Assembly: GCF_025717555.1 (NCBI RefSeq)
Contig: NZ_JAJIRP010000014.1
Location: forward strand, 1 to 64,000
Source of the DNA: Paucibacter sp. B2R-40
GTDB lineage: Bacteria; Pseudomonadota; Gammaproteobacteria; Burkholderiales; Burkholderiaceae_C
Reading direction: 5' to 3'
DNA: 64,000 nucleotides
The notes under the pieces were generated by a model. The model made no database searches. It was not told the origin of the DNA and saw nothing but the letters and a program-made list of their open reading frames with translations. Numbering within the stretch: position 1 is the stretch's first letter; each line of letters opens with the position of its first letter. Shown here piece by piece: positions 50,675 through 60,187 of this stretch. Position numbers and translations under genes: made by a program.

Positions 50675-51934
50675 TTAGTGGCTGGCGGCCGAGGCTGCAG
50701 CCATAGACGCGGGCGCCGAAGCGGCTGGATCCGAAGCTGCCGCCCACGGTACCGGTGTCACCGGCGCGCCGGGCACGAACATCTTCTGGAAGCCGTCAAC
50801 AATGACTTGTTCGCCGACCTTCAGTCCCTCCAGCACCACCCATTGATTGCCGGCGGCCTGGCCGATCTTGACCATGCGGTTCAGCGGCTTGTTGTCGGGG
50901 CCGATGACCATCACGGAGTCACCCTGATTGCCGCGCTTGACGGCTTGCTGCGGCAGCAGAATACCGGCCGGCAACTCGGCCTGCACCAGGCGCACCCGCA
51001 CATATTGGCCGGGCAAGAGTTGCGCCTCGGCATTGGCCACTTCGGCGCGCAGCGTCACCTGGCCGGAGCTGGGGTCAACGCTCAAATCGGTGAAGAGCAG
51101 GCGGCCGGGCTGCTTGAGCTCGCTGCCGTCATCCAGCACGATGCGCACTTCGGCAGCGGGCTGGCCCGTCTTTGAGCCGAGCTTGCGCAACTGGCCGGCA
51201 TTCAGTGCCCGGCGCATTTGCTGCACCTCGTTGGCGCTTTGGGTGAAGTTAACAAACACGCTGGAAGTCTGCTGAATTAGCGCTAGTTGGGTGGCCTCAG
51301 CAGCGCTGACCAAAGCGCCCTCGGTCACCAGCGCGCGGCCGATGCGGCCGGAGATCGGGGCGGTCACATGGGCATAGTCCAGATTCAGCTTGGCGCCGGT
51401 GATGGCGGCCTTTGCGGCGGCCACATCGGCTTCCGCCGCCTTGGCCGCAGCCACCGAGATCAAGTATTCCTGCTGCGAAATGGCCCTGCCTTCATACAAA
51501 GGCTTGTTGCGTTCAGCTTGCGCGGCCGCCTGGCTCAAATTGGCCTGCGCCTTGGCCAAGTTGGCCTGCGCGCTGTCCAGCGCGGCCTGGTAGGGCGCCG
51601 GGTCGATCTGGAACAAGGCCTGGCCGGCCTTGACTTCCTCGCCTTCGGTGAACAGGCGCTTGAGCACCACGCCATTGACGCGCGCCCTCACCTGCGCAGT
51701 GCGCAAGGCCTCGACCCGACCGGGCAATTCAGTTTGCAAGGCCACGGCTTGCTGCTGAGCGCTGATCACGCCGACTTGCGGAGGAGGCGGCGCGCCACCT
51801 CCGGCGGGCTTGTCGGTGCCGCCGCCACAGGCACTCAATGCGGCGGCCACGGCAATGGCCAAGGGAATCAGATAGAGAACCCGAGCGCCGGTACTCAGCG
51901 CGCGTGGGGTCAAGGATGCGTTTTTTGTCGGCAT
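50675..51934 (-). CDS. RND periplasmic adaptor lipoprotein (AcrA/MexA type)
   Basis: About 419 residues. A lipoprotein signal (IAVAAALSACGGG) is followed by a Gly/Pro linker, ELPGRVEALRTAQVRARVNGVV, a helical hairpin (~110-170), the barrel half LDYAHVTAPISGRIGRALVTEG, and a C-terminal Ala/Ser/Pro-rich tail. It links the pump and channel. ATG 51934 is chosen over an in-frame TTG at 51949. It is divergent from the TetR gene across 100 bp that contain a classic AcrR-type operator. Confidence 0.93.
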   Translation of the reverse strand: MPTKNASLTPRALSTGARVLYLIPLAIAVAAALSACGGGTDKPAGGGAPPPPQVGVISAQQQAVALQTELPGRVEALRTAQVRARVNGVVLKRLFTEGEEVKAGQALFQIDPAPYQAALDSAQANLAKAQANLSQAAAQAERNKPLYEGRAISQQEYLISVAAAKAAEADVAAAKAAITGAKLNLDYAHVTAPISGRIGRALVTEGALVSAAEATQLALIQQTSSVFVNFTQSANEVQQMRRALNAGQLRKLGSKTGQPAAEVRIVLDDGSELKQPGRLLFTDLSVDPSSGQVTLRAEVANAEAQLLPGQYVRVRLVQAELPAGILLPQQAVKRGNQGDSVMVIGPDNKPLNRMVKIGQAAGNQWVVLEGLKVGEQVIVDGFQKMFVPGAPVTPVPWAAASDPAASAPASMAAASAASH

Positions 51935-51988
51935 GGTGATGGGAGGCAAATGGTTTGAGGCAACTGAACAAGAATGGCTCGCATTCTA

Positions 51989-52012
51989 TACATACATTCA
52001 CGCATGTATGTA
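51989..52012. promoter_or_regulatory. AcrR/TtgR-type operator between RND operon and TetR gene
   Basis: Arms TACATACAT (51989-51997) and ATGTATGTA (52004-52012) flank TCACGC, a perfect 9-bp inverted repeat of 24 bp total. From memory, the E. coli acrAB operator has the same arms and total length, differing only in the centre. It lies 24 bp before the regulator start and ~55 bp before the adaptor start, so one repressor dimer pair could control both. Confidence 0.85.
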
Positions 52013-52035
52013 AATAGGGTTAAAATATCCTCACG

Positions 52036-52749
52036 ATGGCCAGGAAAACAAAACTCGAAGCGCAAGAGACGCGCAATAGCTTGCTCGACGCGGCGGAATT
52101 GCTGTTTCAGCAGCGCGGCGTTTCACGTTGCTCGCTGCAAGACATTGCCGTGGCGGCCGGCGTCACGCGCGGAGCGATCTACTGGCATTTCCAGGACAAA
52201 GCCGAGTTGTTCAACGCCATGATGGAGCGCGCCACCATGCCGCTCGAAGAAGGCATGCACCCGCCCAGCGCGGCCGCCGCACACCTGACCTTGACGGAAT
52301 TGCGCTGGGGCTTGGTCAACGTCTTCTACACGGCCATGCACAACGAACGCACCCGCCGGGTGTTCGAGATCGCGATGCAAAAGGTCGAGTACACCGGCGA
52401 GATGCAGGCTCTGCGGGAGCGCAAGCTGGCCTCGCACCGTGAGTGGCGCGAGCAAAACCGCGCCGCATTCAATCACGCCGTGGGCTTAGGCCAATTGCCC
52501 AGCAGCTTGGACACGCGTATCGCGGCCGTGTCCTTGGTCGCCTTGGTGGACGGGCTGCTGCACCAATGGATGATGGACCCCAGTTCCTTCGATTTGCTGG
52601 AAGTCGGACAGGCTGCGGTGGAGGGCTTCCTGACCAGCTTGGCCTCCAAGGACAGCAATTTGCTGCCACCGATGAGCGAGGAAGAACGCGCACGCCTGGG
52701 CCAAGTCGGCATTTGCCGGCGCAGCAGCCAGCTTGATCCGCAGCACTGA
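52036..52749 (+). CDS. TetR-family repressor of RND efflux (AcrR/TtgR/MexR-like)
   Basis: A 237-residue protein. The N-terminal domain ETRNSLLDAAELLFQQRGVSRCSLQDIAVAAGVTRGAIYWHFQDKAELF is the AcrR/TtgR type of TetR DNA-binding domain, and the C-terminal domain begins with the AcrR-like WGLVNVFYTAMHNERTRRVFEIAMQKVEYTGEM. Ligand binding would release the operator and derepress the pump. A ~25-residue polar tail follows residue ~210. Divergent from the pump operon; probably autoregulated through the shared operator. Confidence 0.93.
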   Translation: MARKTKLEAQETRNSLLDAAELLFQQRGVSRCSLQDIAVAAGVTRGAIYWHFQDKAELFNAMMERATMPLEEGMHPPSAAAAHLTLTELRWGLVNVFYTAMHNERTRRVFEIAMQKVEYTGEMQALRERKLASHREWREQNRAAFNHAVGLGQLPSSLDTRIAAVSLVALVDGLLHQWMMDPSSFDLLEVGQAAVEGFLTSLASKDSNLLPPMSEEERARLGQVGICRRSSQLDPQH

Positions 52750-52758
52750 GAACCCTTG

Positions 52759-52804
52759 AATGGCCGCTGGGATGGCGACTTGATCGTCCATCTGAGCGGC
52801 CATT
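52759..52804. repeat. 10-bp inverted repeat after the TetR gene
   Basis: AATGGCCGCT and AGCGGCCATT pair perfectly across 26 bases, 10 bp after the regulator stop. There is no T-tract, so it is not a standard terminator. It may be a small repeat or a processed 3' end. Confidence 0.5.
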
Positions 52805-52917
52805 TCATGAACAAAGCCCGCCACTTGCAGGTACTAAGCCCTTGATTTTTGATGGCAATGAGCGGGTTTGTCCTAAGTCAGGGACAATCGCGGGTTGCTC
52901 TCCAAAGAATTGCCGCC

Positions 52918-55293
52918 GTGTCCGCACACCCAACCCTCACCGCACCGAAACCAGTCAAGGCCCTGACGGCTTATCGCCCGTTCTGGGCCAAGCGTTTTGG
53001 TCACGCCCCTTTTCTGCCCATGAGCCGGGCCGAGATGGATCAGCTCGGCTGGGATTCCTGCGACATCATCATCGTCACCGGCGACGCCTATGTGGACCAC
53101 CCGAGCTTCGGCATGGCGGTGATTGGCCGCACGCTCGAAGCCCAGGGCTTCCGCGTCGGCATCATTGCGCAACCCGATTGGCAAAGCGCCGAGCCGTTCA
53201 AGGTCTTGGGCAAACCGAATCTGTTCTTCGGCATCGCCGCCGGCAATATGGATTCGATGATCAACCGCTACACCGCCGACCGCAAGATCCGCAGCGACGA
53301 TGTCTACACGCCCGGCGGCCAAGGCGGCAGCCGGCCTGACCGCGCCACCTTGGTCTACACCCAGCGCTGCAAAGAGGCCTGGAACGAAGTGCCCATCGTG
53401 ATCGGCGGCATCGAAGCGTCGCTGCGCCGTATCGCGCATTACGATTATTGGCAGGACAAGGTACGCCGCTCGGTGCTGGTCGACTCCAAGGCCGATCTCT
53501 TGGTCTACGGCAATGCAGAACGTGCCATTGTCGAGATCGCGCACCGCCTGGCCGCGCGCCAGCCGGTCGAAAGCATCACCGATGTGCGCGGCACCTCGTT
53601 CATGCGCCGCACCGATGATCCGACCTCGCATGAATGGTTCGAGCTGGACTCGTCCTCCGTTGATCTGCCGGGCCGCATCGATGCGCACATCAGCCCCTAT
53701 CAGACGATTGAAGAGACCGCCACCGACAAGGCAGCCGCCTGCGTGACCGGCCAGGTCAAGGCGCCCGGCGAAGATGGCAGCAAGCCGATCAAGATTGTCC
53801 GCATGGCCAGCGCCGCTGTAGCTGCGGCACCTTTGTCGGGCAAGATTCAAATGCCCGCCCGCGAACGCACCGTCGTGCGCCTGCCCTCTTACGAGCAAGT
53901 CAAGAGCGACCCGGTGCTGTATGCCCACGCCAACCGCGTCTTGCACCTGGAGACCAACCCGGGCAATGCCCGCGCGCTGGTGCAAAAGCACGGTGACCGT
54001 GACGTCTGGATCAATCCACCGCCAATCCCGCTGACGACGGCCGAGATGGACCATGTGTTCGATCTGAACTATGCCCGCTCACCGCACCCGCGCTATGCCG
54101 ACGAGAACGGCAGCCATGACGGGGCAACCAAGATCCCGGCCTGGGAGATGATCCGCTTCAGCGTCAACATCATGCGCGGCTGCTTCGGTGGCTGCACCTT
54201 CTGCTCGATCACCGAGCATGAAGGCCGCATCATCCAGAGCCGCAGCGAGGACTCGGTGATCCGCGAAATCGAAGAGATGCGCGACAAGGTCAAGGGCTTC
54301 ACCGGTGTGGTGTCCGACCTCGGGGGACCTACCGCCAATATGTACCGTATCGGCTGCAAGTCGCCCGAGATCGAGGCTGCTTGCCGCAAGCCGTCCTGCG
54401 TCTACCCCGGCATTTGCTCCAACCTCAACACCAATCACGATCCGCTGATCAAGATGTACCGCCGCGCGCGGGCCTTGAAGGGTGTGAAGAAGATTCTGAT
54501 CAGCTCGGGCCTGCGCTATGACCTGGCCGTCAAGTCACCCGAATACGTCAAAGAACTCGTAACGCATCATGTCGGCGGCTACCTGAAGATCGCACCCGAG
54601 CACACCGAGAACGGGCCGCTTACCAAGATGATGAAGCCCGGCATCGGCACTTACGACAAGTTCAAGCAGATGTTCGAGCAGGCCAGTGAAGAGGCCGGCA
54701 AGAAGCAATACCTGATCCCCTACTTCATCGCCGCTCATCCGGGCACCTCGGACGAGGACATGATGAATCTGGCCGTCTGGCTAAAGAAGAATGGCTTTCG
54801 CGCCGATCAGGTGCAGACCTTCTACCCCAGCCCCATGGCCACCGCCACGGCGATGTATCACACCAGCAAGAACCCGCTGAAGAAGATCACCCGCAGTGCA
54901 GAGACCAGCGAGACCGTCGACATCGTGCGCGGCGACCGCCGTCGGCGCCTGCACAAGGCCTTTTTGCGCTACCACGATGCGAACAACTGGCCGCTCTTGC
55001 GTGAGGCCTTGCAAACCATGGGGCGCGCCGATCTGATCGGTAACGGCAAATACCATTTGATCCCGACCTACCAGCCGGTCACCGACGGTAGTTACGAGAG
55101 TGCGCGGCGCAAGAACTCGACGCCGACCGGCGCGGCCAAACCTGCGCTCGGCAGCAAACCGCGCCCAGGCCAGATCCTGACCCAGCACACCGGCCTGCCG
55201 CCGCGCGACACGGGCTCACGGCCGGCGCCGCGCCGTTCGACCGGCGCTACAACGGTCAGCAGCGGCGTGCGTCGCCCGCAGACGAAGAAGTGA
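52918..55293 (+). CDS. ygiQ: YgiQ-family radical SAM protein
   Basis: About 791 residues. The N-terminal region matches YgiQ ([46 protein letters not shown]), followed by a radical SAM core with the 4Fe-4S motif C-x3-C-x2-C ([10 protein letters not shown], residues ~422-429) and the SAM-binding GGPTAN. The C-terminal extension (~700-791) is basic and low-complexity. The family is widespread but its reaction is unknown. I chose GTG 52918 because family members begin ~20 residues before the FWAKRFG segment; ATG 52849 and 52858 are further upstream, without ribosome-binding sites. Confidence 0.9.
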   Translation: MSAHPTLTAPKPVKALTAYRPFWAKRFGHAPFLPMSRAEMDQLGWDSCDIIIVTGDAYVDHPSFGMAVIGRTLEAQGFRVGIIAQPDWQSAEPFKVLGKPNLFFGIAAGNMDSMINRYTADRKIRSDDVYTPGGQGGSRPDRATLVYTQRCKEAWNEVPIVIGGIEASLRRIAHYDYWQDKVRRSVLVDSKADLLVYGNAERAIVEIAHRLAARQPVESITDVRGTSFMRRTDDPTSHEWFELDSSSVDLPGRIDAHISPYQTIEETATDKAAACVTGQVKAPGEDGSKPIKIVRMASAAVAAAPLSGKIQMPARERTVVRLPSYEQVKSDPVLYAHANRVLHLETNPGNARALVQKHGDRDVWINPPPIPLTTAEMDHVFDLNYARSPHPRYADENGSHDGATKIPAWEMIRFSVNIMRGCFGGCTFCSITEHEGRIIQSRSEDSVIREIEEMRDKVKGFTGVVSDLGGPTANMYRIGCKSPEIEAACRKPSCVYPGICSNLNTNHDPLIKMYRRARALKGVKKILISSGLRYDLAVKSPEYVKELVTHHVGGYLKIAPEHTENGPLTKMMKPGIGTYDKFKQMFEQASEEAGKKQYLIPYFIAAHPGTSDEDMMNLAVWLKKNGFRADQVQTFYPSPMATATAMYHTSKNPLKKITRSAETSETVDIVRGDRRRRLHKAFLRYHDANNWPLLREALQTMGRADLIGNGKYHLIPTYQPVTDGSYESARRKNSTPTGAAKPALGSKPRPGQILTQHTGLPPRDTGSRPAPRRSTGATTVSSGVRRPQTKK

Positions 55294-55296
55294 GCT

Positions 55297-55560
55297 TCAG
55301 GGCTTGGCGCGCAAGGCAGTCAATAGCCGCGCCAGCCGCAGCCCCAAGCTGGCAAAGCCCAGCACCTTGCTGACAAAGCCAGCGCGCCGCAAACCAGTCG
55401 CCATCACGACTGCGCCGGCCAGACCACCGGCAGCCCCAAACCAGCTCACCGGCTTGAGCATGGCTTGAGCCTCGGCGCGCATTTCTGAGCGCAACTCGAT
55501 ATTGCGCAGGCGCAGCGCCAATTGACGCTGCTTCAACTCGACCAATTCGCGTGTAAACAT
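55297..55560 (-). CDS. YqjK-like small membrane-associated protein
   Basis: An 87-residue protein: an N-terminal charged helix (TRELVELKQRQLALRLRNIELRSEMRAEAQ) and a C-terminal hydrophobic stretch with VSKVLGFASLGLRLARLL. Position directly behind a YqjE-like gene (stop and start codons abut) supports the YqjK family of the yqjCDEK group; function unknown, possibly envelope-linked. It converges on ygiQ with a 3-bp gap. Confidence 0.65.
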   Translation of the reverse strand: MFTRELVELKQRQLALRLRNIELRSEMRAEAQAMLKPVSWFGAAGGLAGAVVMATGLRRAGFVSKVLGFASLGLRLARLLTALRAKP

Positions 55561-55974
55561 TCAGGGCTCCAAGGCACTGCGATCACGACCCAACTCGGCC
55601 ACTGTGCCGGCAAAGGCGCCACCAGGCTGACTCAATTGGCGACCGGCACGCTGCCAGCAAATCCAAGCCAGAGCCAGGTAAAACAGGCCCAAGACCAAGG
55701 CCGTGACCCAGCGCCATGGCTCCGGCGTCATCAGCAAAAGGCACAGGCTCAACATGCCCAGCGCCGCCGCCGCCAGAAGCAAAGCCAAGAGCGACTGAAT
55801 CAAAGCGCCGAAAAGTCTGAGCTTCTCGGCCTCGAATTCCAGTGAAATTTGCTCGACGCGAATCTGCACCAGCTCAAGGCCATGCCCAAACAAGCGCCGC
55901 AAAGACACCAACAGGCCCGCCGCTGGCTCAGCCTCTTGTTGGCCCCTCTCCTTGCTCCCCGGCTCACTCGTCAT
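55561..55974 (-). CDS. YqjE/phage-holin-family-III-like membrane protein
   Basis: About 137 residues. A polar N-terminus and amphipathic helix (SLRRLFGHGLELVQIRVEQISLEFEAEKLRLFGALIQS) is followed by two hydrophobic helices around an RWVTAL loop. This matches the YqjE (holin superfamily III) family found with ElaB/YqjD. ATG 55974 is chosen; an earlier in-frame start at 56004 would add ten residues. Here the ElaB-like gene is not adjacent but lies 2.5 kb away at 58454-58765. Confidence 0.75.
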   Translation of the reverse strand: MTSEPGSKERGQQEAEPAAGLLVSLRRLFGHGLELVQIRVEQISLEFEAEKLRLFGALIQSLLALLLAAAALGMLSLCLLLMTPEPWRWVTALVLGLFYLALAWICWQRAGRQLSQPGGAFAGTVAELGRDRSALEP

Positions 55975-56159
55975 ATCTTTTTCTCCAAAAAAACATCTTG
56001 CCACGCTATTCAGTCGATCAATGCTGCTGCAAATCGTCTATAACCGCAAACAATGCCAATAAGAGCGTTGCTTCATAGGCAATTGCGCTCATAGCGGCAG
56101 GGTGCAAAATGAAATACCCTTACGCTATTGTCAATCCATAGGCTGGAGCACAGGCCCTC

Positions 56160-58412
56160 ATGCGCGAGACAAACAGTCCGGCCAAGTCCGATCATCAGGA
56201 CGACGACGATCTATTGGAATTCTTGGATGGCCCGGAGCACGGTGACGCCGGGGATCACTCATCAAGCCAGCCATGGCGTGTCTTGATCGTTGACGACGAT
56301 GGGGATGTCCATAAGGCCACCGAGTTAGCGATGCAAGGGCTGTTGGTTGAAGGCTTGCCGCTCAGTTTTTTGCATGCCAGCTCGGCAGCTGAGGCACGGC
56401 AGATATTGGCGAGCGAGACCGACCTCGCCGTCGTCTTGCTCGACGTCGTGATGGAATCCGAAGACGCTGGCCTGCAGCTGGTGCGCTACATACGCGATGA
56501 CCTGGAACTCGGCGCCGTACGCATCATCTTGCGTACCGGACAGCCCGGCTACGCGCCCGAGATCGAAACGGTGCAGGCCTATGACATCAACGACTACAAG
56601 ACCAAGTCCGAGCTGACGCGCACGCGGCTGTACACGGTCTTGACGGCCGCGATCCGCTCCTACCGCCAAATCTGCTCCTTAGACTCGAACCGGCGCGGCC
56701 TGGAGATGATCGTCGAGGCCAGCACCGAGTTGAGCCGACTGCGCGGCCTGCACCGCTTTGCCGAGGGCGTCGTCACGCAACTCTGCGCGATGTTGGGCAT
56801 CCTGCCCGAAGGCATGGTCTGCGTGCAGATGGAAAACGAAGCCGATGCGGATGTACGCATCGTGGCAGCGGCCGGGCAGTACAGTGGGCTGATCAATTGC
56901 TCGCTCGCTTCGGTGCAAATCAAGTCCGTACGCGAACGCCTGCAGCGCTGTTTGAGCCAGCGTCAAAACATTTACGACGAAGGCACCTGCCTCTATTTTG
57001 GCCTGTCCAATGGTCGGCCGATGGCGGCCTTGGTCGATGTGGGGCGCAAACTCAGCGAGCTTGATCAGCAACTGCTGCGTGCGTTTTGCTCCAATATTTC
57101 GGTCGGCTTCGAGAATGTGGTGCTGTACGGCAAACTCTTGGATCAAGCTTACAACGACCAACTGCTGCAACTGCCCAACCGCAACCGCTTTGTCGAGTTG
57201 CTGGACAAGAATCTGAAGGATCCGGCCGGCGTCACACTGGCACTGATCGATCTGGACGATTTCTCCGACATCAATGATGCCTTCGGCCACCACTTTGGGG
57301 ACCAAGTGCTGAAGTCGGTCGTCGCACGGCTGGGCAGCAAGCTCGGCCTGAGCACGGCGATGGCCCGGATCGGCTCGGACACTTTCGGCCTCCTGGGCGA
57401 GAACGCGATCGTGTGCGGCGAGACCATTCAAGACGTGTTTCTGGAGCCCTTCTCGGTTGCCGGAGAGCGCTTGCAGCTGTCAGCCACCACGGGCTTGGTG
57501 CGCCTGACCGAATCCGCGGCGGTGGGCTCGGAATTGCTGCTGGACGCGCAGATCGCGCTCAAACAAGCCAAGCAACAGCACCGCGGATCCTCCGAATATT
57601 TCTCACCGGCCATGGGTACCGATGCACGGGAACGCTTCAAGCTTTTGAAGGGCTTGCGCGCCGGCTTCGAAGAAAACCGGCTGTTTGTCGTCTATCAGCC
57701 GCAGGTCGATCTGCCCAGCGGCAAACCGATTGGCGCCGAGGCCTTGCTGCGCTGGCGCACCGAGGATGGCAAGTTCGTGCCGCCCGATCAGTTCATTCCG
57801 CTGGCCGAAAAGTCGGGGCTCATCATCAGCATTGGTGAGTTCGTCTTGCGCACGTCTTGCCATCAGCTCAAACACATGATCGAACTCGGCTACGCCGATT
57901 TCCGCATGTGCGTGAACGTCTCCTTGGCGCAGTTCCGCCACCCCGAGTTCATGACAGTGGTGAACAACGCCATGCGCGATATCGGTGTGACCGGGCGCAA
58001 TCTGGAACTCGAAATCACCGAGTCGATGGCGATGGAAGACACCGAATTGGTGATGCACATTCTGGCCGACATCAAGAAGCTCGGCATCACCGTGGCGATT
58101 GATGACTTCGGCACCGGCTTCTCATCACTGAGCCATTTGCGTCAGTTGGATGTAGACCGGCTCAAGATCGACCGCGCCTTTGTGCGCGAAGCGCAGACCT
58201 CGACCGCAGGTTCCACCATCGCGCAAATGGTCATCAATCTGGGCCGTGGCCTGGGGCTGACGGTGATCGCCGAGGGCATAGAGACCGAGGAACAAAGGCA
58301 GCTGCTGCTCGGCCTGGGCTGCCACGAAGGTCAGGGTTATTTGTTCGCCCGGCCGATGCCGGCCGACCAGTTGGAGAACTGGATGGCACAAGCCAAAGCC
58401 GGCGCCGAATAA
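56160..58412 (+). CDS. REC-sensor-degenerate GGDEF-EAL c-di-GMP phosphodiesterase
   Basis: A 750-residue protein. An acidic leader precedes a receiver (~38-165; phospho-acceptor in LLDVVME near 94), a DUF3369-like sensor (~180-330), a GGDEF domain in which GGDEF is replaced by GSDTF (no cyclase expected), and an EAL domain (~505-745) with EALLRW near 527, NVSLAQF, EITES, DDFGTG and EGIETEEQ intact. The likely activity is hydrolysis of c-di-GMP under control of an unknown kinase. It sits between the YqjE/YqjK pair and the ElaB-like gene, both divergent or convergent to it. This splits a set that is normally contiguous. Confidence 0.88.
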   Translation: MRETNSPAKSDHQDDDDLLEFLDGPEHGDAGDHSSSQPWRVLIVDDDGDVHKATELAMQGLLVEGLPLSFLHASSAAEARQILASETDLAVVLLDVVMESEDAGLQLVRYIRDDLELGAVRIILRTGQPGYAPEIETVQAYDINDYKTKSELTRTRLYTVLTAAIRSYRQICSLDSNRRGLEMIVEASTELSRLRGLHRFAEGVVTQLCAMLGILPEGMVCVQMENEADADVRIVAAAGQYSGLINCSLASVQIKSVRERLQRCLSQRQNIYDEGTCLYFGLSNGRPMAALVDVGRKLSELDQQLLRAFCSNISVGFENVVLYGKLLDQAYNDQLLQLPNRNRFVELLDKNLKDPAGVTLALIDLDDFSDINDAFGHHFGDQVLKSVVARLGSKLGLSTAMARIGSDTFGLLGENAIVCGETIQDVFLEPFSVAGERLQLSATTGLVRLTESAAVGSELLLDAQIALKQAKQQHRGSSEYFSPAMGTDARERFKLLKGLRAGFEENRLFVVYQPQVDLPSGKPIGAEALLRWRTEDGKFVPPDQFIPLAEKSGLIISIGEFVLRTSCHQLKHMIELGYADFRMCVNVSLAQFRHPEFMTVVNNAMRDIGVTGRNLELEITESMAMEDTELVMHILADIKKLGITVAIDDFGTGFSSLSHLRQLDVDRLKIDRAFVREAQTSTAGSTIAQMVINLGRGLGLTVIAEGIETEEQRQLLLGLGCHEGQGYLFARPMPADQLENWMAQAKAGAE

Positions 58413-58453
58413 ATCGCCGTCGGCTTTGCTTTAGCTTTGGGCTTGAAGCCGAT

Positions 58454-58765
58454 TCAGCGACGGCTGATCAGCATGCCCAACAGCAGGCCCACGCCGGCCG
58501 CCAAGCCCATGGCCTGCCAAGGCTTCTCATGCACGTAGAGATCAGTGGCTCGGCCGGCCGCACGAGCTTTCTCGACCGCCGCATCCTGCAGATCCGCCAA
58601 GTTGTGTTTGGCGCGGTCCAGGCTGGCTTGAACCTTGGCGCGCAACTCAGAGGCACCTTCGCTGGCTGAACCCGCAGTGGCGCGCAGCAAGTTCTCGGCT
58701 TCAGACACAACGGCATGAAGATCGCTCATCAGGCGGTCTTTGTGGGCTTGGTTGACTTCAGACAT
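58454..58765 (-). CDS. ElaB/YqjD-type (DUF883) ribosome-binding membrane protein
   Basis: A 103-residue protein: a charged coiled coil (SDLHAVVSEAENLLRATAGSASEGASELRAKVQASLDRAKHNLADLQDAAVEKARAAGRATDLYVHEKPWQ) then a C-terminal transmembrane anchor GLAAGVGLLLGMLISRR. This is the DUF883 pattern of YqjD/ElaB, tail-anchored proteins linked to stationary-phase ribosome binding in E. coli. The start ATG 58765 is set by a GGAGAG upstream. Convergent with the EAL gene. Confidence 0.85.
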   Translation of the reverse strand: MSEVNQAHKDRLMSDLHAVVSEAENLLRATAGSASEGASELRAKVQASLDRAKHNLADLQDAAVEKARAAGRATDLYVHEKPWQAMGLAAGVGLLLGMLISRR

Positions 58766-58894
58766 GGCAATGCTCTCCTTGGCTATAAAAATCTCACTCC
58801 CGTAACTTAACACCTCTTTTCGACGGATGGGTGACGGGCGACTGATTTGGATCAATAAGCCGCCTCGCTAACGTAATTTGCCGAGGCCCGAATG

Positions 58895-60010
58895 TCAGTC
58901 CAGCAAACCTTCCGCCGGCACATATTCATAGCCCAAATCACGCGCCACCGCCTCGTAGGTCAGTTGACCCAGGGCCACATTGAGCCCCGCGCAGAGGTAG
59001 GGGCTGTCATTCAAGGCGCGCCGCCAGCCCTTTTCGGCCAAGGCCACGGCATGGGCGATGGTGGCGTTGTTGAGCGCAAAGGTCGAGGTGCGCGCGACAG
59101 CGCCTGGCATATTGGCGACGCAGTAATGCACCACACCGTCAACCACAAAGGTCGGGTCGGCATGCGTGGTCGCATGCGAGGTCTCGAAGCAGCCGCCCTG
59201 GTCGATCGCTACGTCCACCACCACTGCGCCCTTCTTCATGCGCGCAATCATGTCGCGCGTGACCAGCTTGGGCGCCGCCGCACCGGGGATCAAAACGCCG
59301 CCGATCACCAAGTCAGCCGACAACACCGTCTCCTCCAGGCTTTGCACATTCGAGTAGCTGGTGCTGATGCGGTTGCCAAAGACCAGGTCCAGCTGCCGCA
59401 GACGGTCGACATTGCGGTCCAGCACGGTCACGCGCGCGCCCATGCCCACGGCCATCTGCAGCGCATGGGTGCCGACCACGCCGGCGCCGATGATCACCAC
59501 ATGCGCGGGGGCAACACCTGGCACACCGCCCAGCAGCACGCCCATGCCGCCCTTGCTCTTTTCCAGATGGGCAGCGCCGGCCTGGATTGACATGCGCCCG
59601 GCCACTTCGCTCATCGGTGCCAGCAGTGGCAGACCGCCGCCGGGACCGGTAATGGTTTCATAGGCAATGCAAACCGCGCCCGACTTGACCAAGGCGGCGG
59701 TCTGCTGCGGGTCCGGTGCCAGGTGCAAATAGGTGTAGAGGATCTGCCCCTCGCGCAGCATCGCGCATTCCTGCGGCTGCGGCTCCTTGACCTTGACGAT
59801 CATCTCAGCCTGCGCAAACACCGTCGCCGCGTCGGGCACGATGCTGGCGCCTGCCTCCACGTAATGTTCATCCAGCAGGCCGATGGCTGCACCGGCGCCG
59901 GTCTGCACCAAGACCTGATGGCCGCGCGAAGTCAGCTCGCGCACGCTGGCCGGCGTCAGGCCAACTCGGTATTCGTGATTCTTGATTTCCTTGGGGCATC
60001 CGATCTTCAT
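58895..60010 (-). CDS. ald: alanine dehydrogenase
   Basis: A 371-residue protein of the AlaDH/PNT family: [30 protein letters not shown] with the catalytic Lys, LHLAPD with the catalytic His, and the NAD-binding [18 protein letters not shown]. It reversibly deaminates L-alanine to pyruvate, or assimilates ammonia. ATG 60010, with GGAG six bases upstream, is chosen; an in-frame extension to 60106 is unlike the family. Divergent from the PPi-PFK gene across 177 bp. Confidence 0.95.
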   Translation of the reverse strand: MKIGCPKEIKNHEYRVGLTPASVRELTSRGHQVLVQTGAGAAIGLLDEHYVEAGASIVPDAATVFAQAEMIVKVKEPQPQECAMLREGQILYTYLHLAPDPQQTAALVKSGAVCIAYETITGPGGGLPLLAPMSEVAGRMSIQAGAAHLEKSKGGMGVLLGGVPGVAPAHVVIIGAGVVGTHALQMAVGMGARVTVLDRNVDRLRQLDLVFGNRISTSYSNVQSLEETVLSADLVIGGVLIPGAAAPKLVTRDMIARMKKGAVVVDVAIDQGGCFETSHATTHADPTFVVDGVVHYCVANMPGAVARTSTFALNNATIAHAVALAEKGWRRALNDSPYLCAGLNVALGQLTYEAVARDLGYEYVPAEGLLD

Positions 60011-60187
60011 GCTTGTCTCCAGGGCCTTGACGGCTTGTTGTGGTGCTCTGTTGTACGCCCAAGGCCCTCCGCTAGGCAAGCTTGATTTGTTTCGCTTCAG
60101 ATTCATTAGCTTCGCTTATGCGAGCAAGCCAAAGCAGCCAAGCTAAGTCACAATCACCACGCACTCCAACCATGCCAAGGAACGCTC

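Noticed and set aside
52759-52804. Terminator after the TetR gene
   Set aside because: The 10-bp arms are perfect but 26 bases apart and not followed by a T run on either strand.
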